DNA of 44,679 bases. Source: Bacteroidales bacterium UBA1216 (GTDB taxonomy: Bacteria > Bacteroidota > Bacteroidia > Bacteroidales > Paludibacteraceae). The notes beneath the pieces were generated by a model. That model saw only the letters and a list, made by a program, of their open reading frames with translations, was not told the origin of the DNA and searched no databases. The position numbers and the translations under genes are program-made. The stretch's first letter is position 1. Each line of letters begins with the position of its first letter. The DNA is taken from NCBI GenBank assembly GCA_002309255.1, contig DBXI01000019.1:1-44679 (forward strand). Reading direction: 5' to 3'. Shown in pieces: positions 38,781 through 44,679 of this stretch.

Positions 38781-41129
38781 TTACTTCTCAATCGTCACTG
38801 TGTTGAACAGTTCTTTTCGTCCGTCGGGCAGCACCTTGAATGTCTCCAGCAGCAGATGCTCCTTGCTCACCGTCACGCGGGTGTAACTCGGGGCACCGGG
38901 TTGCGCTAACTTGCTGAACAGATCATAATAGTTCTCCACCCGATGAATGTGTTTTGACGCCTCCATCTCCTCGCGCGTGAAGGGCTCGTAGCGTTTGGCG
39001 CCACAGGTAGCGCCGATGAAATAGAGCGTGCTGTCCACCGGACCGATTACTTCATAGCAATGGTCGTGACCTTGCAGCACCAAATCCATCTTGCACTCCT
39101 TCATCACCGGTAACATGGTGGCACGCAGCAGAGGCGACTCCTTGTCATGCTGGTGTCCCGAACCGGAGAACAGGTTCTTGTGCACCAATCCCACATGCCA
39201 CTTGGCATCCGGTGCTGCGGCTACCTGTTGCTTGAACCATCCGCCCAAATCGCGCTCGAGGTACTCCGAGCGGCGTGTAGTCATATCGTACTCCCCACGC
39301 CAGAAATCCTGCATCGAGAAGGCTATCATCAACATGTCGCCGTAGGTGAAGCTGTAGTTGATTCCGGCGAACTGCGGACGCACCTTTGCGATGAGGTTGA
39401 ATGTTGTATCAGTGTTGAAGTGGTAGGTGTAGTTCAAGAGCGGCGAGTCGTCATGATTGCCGTCGGTCGGTACTATCGGCATGCGTAGCAGCACGGGCTT
39501 CAGCGCCTCTTCAAACCAGCGCTCCCACTCCCATTCGCTGTTGTTGTCTGTGCCCGTATCCACAAAGTCACCCGGGAAGACACAGAAACGTGCATTGCGC
39601 TCATATTTGGCCACCGCCTCGGCACACAGGTGGGCAGCGTCGATATATTCCTTGTTCTGAATATGACTGTCAGTCATATAGATGAAGCTGAAATCGCCCT
39701 GCTCGGCATCCGCAGTGCGGAAATGCCCGACCTCGCTCCAATGTCCGTCGTAGCCCACACGGTAGGAGTAATCCGTGCCGGGCGTAAGATTCGTAGCCAC
39801 CGCCTTGTGGCTAACGTAGCGGAAAGCGGTATGTTTATCCAACTTTGCCTGCTTCAGTATGCCTGAACTGGAGATAGCATAGTGCAAGGGTGGGGTGGTC
39901 GTTGCAGTGGCTTCGAATCTCGTGATTTCGTGATCTCGTAATCTCGTGATCTCGACCACACCCTCGCTAATGCCCTCGTTGGTGAACCAGTTGAACCCCA
40001 TGCGTGTGCGCGGATCTCCGTTAATAGTAGCCACCATGCAGTACGGCTGCTCCTTGGGCACCAATATGGCAGACGAATCCACCAGATGTGCCACGTAGGA
40101 CGGCACGGTATAATCCAAAGGATGAGGAATCGTTACCAGATTCTTCGGGGCATAATCCCGCGGCGAAGCCGGCGGCATAGAGGCTATACGGTGTGTAGGT
40201 GTTCCTACGCAATAGTCGGCGGCAAGCAGGATCGCTTCCTCCGCCTCGGTGACAGGCACTCCGACGAATGTGGCGGGATCGCGGAAGTGCGGACCGTCGG
40301 GTGCCTCGTTGTCATGATTCAGCCAAGGTTGGCTGAAGAAGTGCGGCTCAAAGCCCTCGTCAGCACGACTGATGCCCGATGTACTCTCGTCCGACACATA
40401 GTTAGTGGGATCAACAAACCCGTACTCGTTCAGGTTTCCCCACATCGTGCAGTTATACACCGAACTCTCCGAGTGAATGCCTCCGTAGCGGTCGCCGTAG
40501 CAGTTGGCTATCACGCAGTCGGTCAGTGTACCGTCGAAGTTAGCCACGCCGCCGGCATCCGGCCAGTCGTGACCTGTGGCAGAGCAGTTGTGGATGATGC
40601 AGTTATCCAGCTTCGCGCCCAAGGCAGATGCCTCCGGCAGATCGCCCTTGATCAGCACGCCGCCGCACTGCACGCCGCTACAGCCGCGGATGATGCAGTT
40701 CTTCATCGTCACCGTGCCGCGCAACCACGCCGCGCCGCCGCGCTTGTTGTGTCGCGCATTCTGGAGCACAATGTTCTCAATGCGCGTTGGCAACTTGCAG
40801 TCTTGCTCGCAGCTGATGAGCCGCGTAGTCAGACTTGTACCGTCCAGGATGGTCTGTCCACTAACCGCTAACCGCTCACCGCTAACCGATACTCCGCCGA
40901 TGATTGTCACGCCGTCCTTCAATATGATCGTCTCGTAGTAGATACCTTCGGCTATCATCAGCGTGTCACCCGCCTGACAGTTGTCCAAACCATAGTAGAT
41001 GGCGTTCTGCGCCCACCTCCACGAGCTGCCGTCGTAATCGGGGTTGCCGTCCTTACGCACATACCACGTAGACGCTGACGCATTTAGCGCCAGCGCTACG
41101 AGGGATGCTATGACGATTTTTTTTTTCAT
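38781..41129 (-). CDS. Beta-helix / purple-acid-phosphatase-like metallophosphoesterase, copy 4 (no Big_2, no tag)
   Basis: The product has 782 residues. Signal peptide (MKKKIVIASLVALALNASA), beta-helix (about 20-310; NCIIRGC and NCIIHNC turns), then directly the phosphatase N-domain (about 360-470; INGDPRTRMGFNWFTN) and the catalytic domain with DSH (D487, H489), PGD (D521), GNHDD (N558, H559), VHK (H650) and GHDH (H688, H690). Compared with copies 1-3, about 40 residues are missing between GPV and STLYFIGATCG. It ends at VTIEK without the tag, and its signal peptide has no lipobox, so its final location is unclear. Two tandem repeats are inserted in frame: residues about 83-93 (7-bp units) and about 394-404 (8-bp units). 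It is the first of the four phosphoesterase genes in transcription order. Confidence 0.8.
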   Translation of the reverse strand: MKKKIVIASLVALALNASASTWYVRKDGNPDYDGSSWRWAQNAIYYGLDNCQAGDTLMIAEGIYYETIILKDGVTIIGGVSVSGERLAVSGQTILDGTSLTTRLISCEQDCKLPTRIENIVLQNARHNKRGGAAWLRGTVTMKNCIIRGCSGVQCGGVLIKGDLPEASALGAKLDNCIIHNCSATGHDWPDAGGVANFDGTLTDCVIANCYGDRYGGIHSESSVYNCTMWGNLNEYGFVDPTNYVSDESTSGISRADEGFEPHFFSQPWLNHDNEAPDGPHFRDPATFVGVPVTEAEEAILLAADYCVGTPTHRIASMPPASPRDYAPKNLVTIPHPLDYTVPSYVAHLVDSSAILVPKEQPYCMVATINGDPRTRMGFNWFTNEGISEGVVEITRLRDHEITRFEATATTTPPLHYAISSSGILKQAKLDKHTAFRYVSHKAVATNLTPGTDYSYRVGYDGHWSEVGHFRTADAEQGDFSFIYMTDSHIQNKEYIDAAHLCAEAVAKYERNARFCVFPGDFVDTGTDNNSEWEWERWFEEALKPVLLRMPIVPTDGNHDDSPLLNYTYHFNTDTTFNLIAKVRPQFAGINYSFTYGDMLMIAFSMQDFWRGEYDMTTRRSEYLERDLGGWFKQQVAAAPDAKWHVGLVHKNLFSGSGHQHDKESPLLRATMLPVMKECKMDLVLQGHDHCYEVIGPVDSTLYFIGATCGAKRYEPFTREEMEASKHIHRVENYYDLFSKLAQPGAPSYTRVTVSKEHLLLETFKVLPDGRKELFNTVTIEK
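39919..39950. repeat. In-frame 8-bp tandem repeat in copy 4
   Basis: Units ctcgtgat, ttcgtgat, ctcgtaat and ctcgtgat. They encode the EITRLRDHEITRFE region. Four units of 8 bp plus flanking bases keep the frame. Confidence 0.8.
40861..40888. repeat. In-frame 7-bp tandem repeat in copy 4
   Basis: Units ctaaccg, ctaaccg, ctcaccg and ctaaccg encode part of SVSGERLAVSGQT in the beta-helix. The unit is the same as in aroA at 1030-1071. Confidence 0.85.
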
Positions 41130-41138
41130 TGCTGACGT

Positions 41139-41170
41139 GTCGTGATGTCGTAATCACGTGATGTCGTCAT
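41139..41170. repeat. Degenerate 8-bp tandem repeat upstream of copy 4
   Basis: Units gtcgtgat, gtcgtaat, cacgtgat and gtcgtcat in the 67-bp gap between copy 4 and the PfkB gene. Confidence 0.75.
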
Positions 41171-41196
41171 GACGATCTTTCCTTGTTTGCCTGAGG

Positions 41197-42141
41197 TTAA
41201 CTCCAACCGAAGCGTTCGCGGCCGATGCGCTCCACATCCTCACGGCTGGTGAAGGCGGTCGTGCCACCGGCAGCGGTGGTATTCACAGCGCCGGTCATGT
41301 TACCGTACTCCTGGCAACGGTCAAGCGGATCGCCTGCGGCCAGACGGGTGATGAAACCAGAGTTGAACGAGTCACCGGCACCGATGCAATCCACAACGTT
41401 CTTGTTCAGCAGAGCCTCCTGCTTGCGATCGGGTTGTCCCTTGCGCATCAGGATGGAGCCCTTGCTGCCGCACTTGATGACCGCGGCGTTGGTGTAGGGG
41501 CGGATGGCCTCCAGCGCCTCATCCAGCGTTTCGCAGCGGGTGAGGAACTTCAGCTCCGTCTCATTGGGCATGAACACTGTTACGAGCGGCAGGATATCCT
41601 TGTAGTCCAGATCCCACTGCTCGGCGGGATCCCACTGACTGTCAAGCGAAGTGGTTACGCCGTTGGCTTTGCAGAGCTCGAGGATTTTCTTGAGGTCGCG
41701 CTTTACGCCGCTCTGCATGTAGATACTGGATATGTGGATATGCTTGGCGGTCTTGAACACCTCGGGGTCGATGTCGTCCAGACCCATGTAATCCATTGCG
41801 CCCTGATAGGTCAGGTTGGCGCGATCCTCGTCGTAGCTCATGCAGATGGTAGCGCCGGTGGCGTACTTGTTCTGACGGATCAGGAAACGGGTGTCCACAC
41901 CCTTCGCCTTCAGACTGCTTTCCACCAGGTCGCCGAAGCTGTCGTTGCCGATCATTCCGCAGAAAGCGACCTTGGCGCCTATCGCTGCCGCATTGGCGGC
42001 GAAGATTGCCGTCGAACTGCCGAGGGTAAGGGTCATCTGCTTGGCAAACTTCTCCTTGCCTACTTCGGGAAAGCCCTCGATGTTATTGAGTATCAGGTCA
42101 ACGTTGAGCTCGCCTAAGGCGATAATATCAAACTGTTTCAT
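41197..42141 (-). CDS. PfkB-family carbohydrate kinase
   Basis: The product has 314 residues, a normal ribokinase-fold length. The N-terminal signature is LGELNVDLIL, then FPEVGKE and a substrate-site GSSTAIFAANAAAIG. The C-terminal signature VVDCIGAGDSFNSGF (249-263) contains the anion hole GAG and the catalytic D257. Family members phosphorylate ketoses, tagatose 6-phosphate, ribose, ketodeoxygluconate or nucleosides; sequence alone does not fix the substrate. The GatZ/KbaZ-like gene two genes upstream makes a tagatose-type or other ketohexose pathway plausible. It is cytoplasmic. It follows the esterase gene across a gap that holds a long hairpin repeat. Confidence 0.88.
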   Translation of the reverse strand: MKQFDIIALGELNVDLILNNIEGFPEVGKEKFAKQMTLTLGSSTAIFAANAAAIGAKVAFCGMIGNDSFGDLVESSLKAKGVDTRFLIRQNKYATGATICMSYDEDRANLTYQGAMDYMGLDDIDPEVFKTAKHIHISSIYMQSGVKRDLKKILELCKANGVTTSLDSQWDPAEQWDLDYKDILPLVTVFMPNETELKFLTRCETLDEALEAIRPYTNAAVIKCGSKGSILMRKGQPDRKQEALLNKNVVDCIGAGDSFNSGFITRLAAGDPLDRCQEYGNMTGAVNTTAAGGTTAFTSREDVERIGRERFGWS

Positions 42142-42159
42142 TTTTTTTGATTTTTAGTA

Positions 42160-42278
42160 GAAAGACCGTTCGCTACGCTCGCTAAAAGATAAAAGAACGT
42201 GCAGTGCACTCAAAACCTATTATGGTTCGTCTCCGAGTGGAAATTAGGCTTTCTTCTTTGAGCGAAGCGGTCTTTTTT
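42160..42278. repeat. Long imperfect hairpin repeat, copy 2 (AGGCTTTCTTCTTTGAGCG element)
   Basis: Outer arms GAAAGACCGTTCGCTACGCTC... (42160-42180) and GAGCGAAGCGGTCTTTTTTT (about 42260-42278) are inverted, with mismatches. Inside, the words AAAAGAACGTGCAGTGCACTC and CCTATTATG are shared with the element at 43703. The right end reaches the T-rich stop region of the esterase gene. It may work as a terminator between the esterase and the kinase genes. Confidence 0.7.
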
Positions 42279-43678
42279 TACATCTTACTGTTAAACAATG
42301 CATTCATCTTAGTATTCCAGTTACCGGGAAAACTATGTCCCATCTCCGGGCCGAAGATGTACTCTTTGTCCGTTTCGGGTGTCGCAAGGTTATTGAACGG
42401 CACCACATTCAGACGCGGCGGACAAACATCGTCCTGCAGACCGCTGGATGCCAGCACGGCACATGAGATACGCGGCGTGAGGTTCTTCGTGTCGAAATAC
42501 GACAAGCTACGCAAGATCTGCTCATCCGTCATAGTGCCTCGGTTGTCGTTGATCTCCCAATAAACCAGACTCGGGATACTTATCGCATCCGCAAAATTAC
42601 CCATGAAAGCCACATTTGCTGCTATAGCCGAGCACGGCCAGTCGCTGAGCGCCGCACAGGCATACGTCAGTGCACCGCCTTGGCTCGATCCTTCGGCAAA
42701 GAGCTTGCTCATGTCACTCGTCTCGCGTGTGGCCATGAAGCGCACCGCCTGTACAACATCCATATACGCGCCGCGGTAGTAGTAGCTGTTCTCGTCGCCA
42801 AGATGATATGCGAACCAATCGCCGTAGATGTTCTCCGTTGCCTCTTCTATACCCGGATTTGTACCGGCAGGACGGTTGTTGAGGTACTGTCCGCGATGCG
42901 ATAGGTAGAACTCGGCATTCGTTGACGAACCGCCAGACGGACACTCGCATTTAGCCTTGGTGCCCTGGGTGTCGTAGCCGTAGAAGTGCATAATAACGGG
43001 GTGCTTCTGTCCATCCTGCGGTTCGCAGTAATATCCTCGGATGATGACCGGCTCACCATCCAAACCGTCAGGCACGGACTGCATCTCCACCAGATAGACC
43101 TTCCGCGCAGCCGAACTATGGCTTTCTATCTCCGTGAGCTTGGCGTTCATATCTACAGCTGCGAGCTGATCTTTGGCGGTCTGCCAGAACTGGTCGAAGT
43201 CCGGCTGTTTGTCCGGTGCAGAGACGATCTTGAACGGATCGATACCGAAGCAGAAGTTCTTCGCCGTCTTACTATTAACTACGCATGAAGCGCGGTAGAA
43301 ACCCGGTTCCAGATTATTGGTGGTGGTCACCTTATAATCGAATGCTCCGTTGCCTGCTACATCCACGCTGTCGGCGAATGCCTCCACATCGACTTTCTTG
43401 TCGGTGGTGAACTTCACCTTCACGCCAACCCTGACAGCCATCGTATTGCTATTCTCAATATGGATGGTTATATCCGGCTTGCCGCTCCACACCCAGTTGT
43501 CCGTCACCGGCACCGAGGATTTGATCAGCGACAAGTCAGGCTCCTGCTGCGGATCGACCTGCGTGGTGTCCTGCGGCTCCGGCTCAGGATCCGGTTCGGG
43601 TGTGGTGCCTTTGCATCCGCCACACGCCACCAGAGCCATGGCCATCAGCGCTATTATCAGAAATGATGCTTTCTTCAT
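42278..43678 (-). CDS. CE7-like acetylxylan esterase (AXE1 family) lipoprotein
   Basis: The product has 466 residues. The lipobox LVAC gives Cys19, followed by a Pro/acidic linker (PEPDPEPEPQDTTQVDPQQE). Residues about 55-145 form a beta domain, and residues about 155-460 an alpha/beta-hydrolase of the AXE1 type: FDQFWQTAKDQLAAV, GYYCEPQDGQKHPVIMHFYG, then FAEGSSQGGALTYACAAL with nucleophile S332. The expected acid is D416 or D417 (LQDDVCPP), and the expected His is H448 (EMGHSFPG). CE7 enzymes remove acetyl groups from oligosaccharides and antibiotics. The surface lipoprotein form suggests deacetylation of an incoming glycan. Confidence 0.85.
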   Translation of the reverse strand: MKKASFLIIALMAMALVACGGCKGTTPEPDPEPEPQDTTQVDPQQEPDLSLIKSSVPVTDNWVWSGKPDITIHIENSNTMAVRVGVKVKFTTDKKVDVEAFADSVDVAGNGAFDYKVTTTNNLEPGFYRASCVVNSKTAKNFCFGIDPFKIVSAPDKQPDFDQFWQTAKDQLAAVDMNAKLTEIESHSSAARKVYLVEMQSVPDGLDGEPVIIRGYYCEPQDGQKHPVIMHFYGYDTQGTKAKCECPSGGSSTNAEFYLSHRGQYLNNRPAGTNPGIEEATENIYGDWFAYHLGDENSYYYRGAYMDVVQAVRFMATRETSDMSKLFAEGSSQGGALTYACAALSDWPCSAIAANVAFMGNFADAISIPSLVYWEINDNRGTMTDEQILRSLSYFDTKNLTPRISCAVLASSGLQDDVCPPRLNVVPFNNLATPETDKEYIFGPEMGHSFPGNWNTKMNALFNSKM

Positions 43679-43702
43679 AATTTAGTCAAAAGATTATAAG
43701 TC

Positions 43703-43808
43703 GAAAGAACGTGCTGCGCACTCAAAGCCTATTATGTTTCGCCTTTGAAAAGTAATCAGGCTTTTTTCTTTGAGCGCAGCGGTCTTTTCTCTTTGAGCGC
43801 AGCGGTCT
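43703..43808. repeat. Long imperfect hairpin repeat, copy 3, with duplicated right arm
   Basis: The left arm GAAAGAACGTGCTGCGCACT... with CAAAGCCTATTA (43703-43734) folds on the right arm TAATCAGGCTTTTTTCTTTG... with AGCGCAGCGGTCTTTTC (43753-43789). The last part, CTTTGAGCGCAGCGGTCT, is repeated at 43791-43808, where it overlaps the TAG stop codon of the GatZ/KbaZ-like gene (43807-43809). Confidence 0.75.
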
Positions 43809-44679
43809 ATTTCAGATAGTCGTTGAGGTTCACAATATTGAACGCGTTGTAGTACTTGTCCATATTGTGCTCGATACGCATCAGCACGATCTCCTCGGCT
43901 TGGATACCCAGACGCTCCAAGTTGTCGTACAGCATCTGACGGGCTACCAGTGCTTCCGGCTTCTGCCAGATGTAACGGCAACCGGTCTTTACGAGCCAGA
44001 GCTGACGATCAGGTGTGCAGTCCTTCAGATCCTTGCCTACCTCCTCGCCGTGCAGCCACTTCTTCCAGCGGTTCGACTCATAAACGCACTGCCAGAGCAC
44101 CTTGGTCATGTTACTGAGTTGTGCGATCTTGCCTTCGGCGTGGAGCTTCTTCTCCACCTCTTCGAGTTCAGCCAGTGCATCGTACTCGTTCATCGTGAAC
44201 TCCGGACCTACGTTGGCGGCGCCCATGCCTGCCTTCGGATAATCCTCGGGGTTCTCTACATCGTCCGAGTAGTGCCCCTTGATGTAGCTGCCGTAAGGAC
44301 GAACCTTGGCGGTCAGCTCGCGGGCTACCTTCGGGTCAAAGAATGTCGTGTGCAGGTCGGTGCCCACCTTGCCTACGATGAAGCACGGCCAGATGTCATC
44401 CAGACCCACCTCGTGCAAACCGGCTTTCAGTCCTTCAAGGAAGGTGTCGAACGTCTTCTCGTCTGCCAGACCGCCGTGCACTTCCTCTGTACCTACCTCA
44501 TAACTGATAGGAGCGATACCATGTGCCTTGCGGAAATCTTCGGCGTGCTTGATGAGTTCAACGGTGCGCTTTACCACAACATGGATATCAATGATCTCGC
44601 CCTTGGGCAGGAAGATATCTACTGTCGGATCCACGTGAATGAGGTCATAGCCAGCGAGGATAGCCGCCTCGTAACTCTT
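43807..44679 (-). CDS. GatZ/KbaZ-like protein (PF08013-like), 5' part outside the window
   Basis: Only the C-terminal 290 residues are visible; the frame is open to the window edge. The visible part starts KSYEAAILAGYDLIHVDPTVD and aligns by eye with E. coli KbaZ: KSY-x-AAGF-x-KIHLD, then YEVGTEEVHGG (KbaZ VIGTEVPVPGG), DDIWPCFIVGKVGTDLHTTF, KGHYSDDVENPEDY and AANVGPEFTMNEYDALAELE. GatZ/KbaZ are the non-catalytic partners of class II tagatose-1,6-bisphosphate aldolases. No GatY/KbaY gene is in the window. Homologs in Bacteroidota may have other roles in ketose or sugar-acid metabolism. The stop codon is formed by the adjacent repeat. Confidence 0.75.
   Translation of the reverse strand, partial: KSYEAAILAGYDLIHVDPTVDIFLPKGEIIDIHVVVKRTVELIKHAEDFRKAHGIAPISYEVGTEEVHGGLADEKTFDTFLEGLKAGLHEVGLDDIWPCFIVGKVGTDLHTTFFDPKVARELTAKVRPYGSYIKGHYSDDVENPEDYPKAGMGAANVGPEFTMNEYDALAELEEVEKKLHAEGKIAQLSNMTKVLWQCVYESNRWKKWLHGEEVGKDLKDCTPDRQLWLVKTGCRYIWQKPEALVARQMLYDNLERLGIQAEEIVLMRIEHNMDKYYNAFNIVNLNDYLK

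Overview
The window looks like a chromosomal segment of an uncultured or poorly described Bacteroidales bacterium (phylum Bacteroidota), probably from an animal gut. The evidence is a SusC/SusD pair, Cys-lipoproteins with acidic/Pro-rich linkers, an HECxGH-type dipeptidyl peptidase III, HipBA, and Bacteroidota-type promoters (TTTG, about 20 nt, TAnnTTTG). Coding DNA is of medium GC and the gaps are AT-rich. I saw no rRNA, tRNA, CRISPR array or recognisable transposase. Genus cannot be fixed from what I see.

Layout. (1) 1-1777, + strand: the 3' part of a dipeptidyl peptidase III gene, overlapped by an unusually short EPSP synthase (aroA). (2) 1791-18110, - strand: a glycan-utilisation locus read right to left: TIM-barrel amidohydrolase lipoprotein, GH36-type alpha-galactosidase lipoprotein, SusC, SusD, PKD/CBM9-like lipoprotein, DUF4874/DUF4832 lipoprotein, EamA transporter, a small jelly-roll-like secreted protein, two beta-propeller proteins and a GH31 glycosidase. 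(3) 18111-19836: a regulatory gap, a GxxExxY nuclease-like gene bracketed by inverted repeats, and a DeoR-family regulator, both on +. (4) 19959-25694, - strand: two large secreted modular proteins, each with its own promoter and a near-identical 3' hairpin. (5) 25695-28675: a 973-bp gap with repeated promoter-like units, an unrecognised small ORF, and a hipBA module. (6) 28909-41129, - strand: four paralogous purple-acid-phosphatase-like metallophosphoesterases, three of them fused to a right-handed beta-helix, with an AAA-type ATPase gene between two of them. (7) 41197-44679: PfkB sugar kinase, CE7-like esterase lipoprotein, and the 3' part of a GatZ/KbaZ-like gene.

How it may work together (inference). 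SusC/D and the lipoproteins capture glycan at the surface. GH36 and GH31 remove alpha-linked sugars (galactosides are the best guess), the CE7-like esterase deacylates, and the kinase plus GatZ/KbaZ-like protein handle the released ketose or sugar alcohol. A DeoR-type repressor fits a phosphosugar-sensing circuit better than the usual SusR, hybrid two-component or ECF regulators, none of which is present here.

The most unusual features are: (a) four tandem phosphoesterase paralogs with beta-helix, Big_2 and phosphatase modules in one chain; (b) a short C-terminal tag (NGQ-x-x-I-R-D-G-x-x-Y/F-N-x-x-G, or a diverged form) on seven secreted proteins and on none of the lipoproteins; (c) a 300-residue EPSP synthase that keeps the catalytic residues but has lost several loops; (d) a family of GTCAACAATTACCC inverted repeats, some flanking the GxxExxY gene and some forming empty hairpins; (e) degenerate 7-8 bp tandem repeats both in gaps and in frame inside genes.
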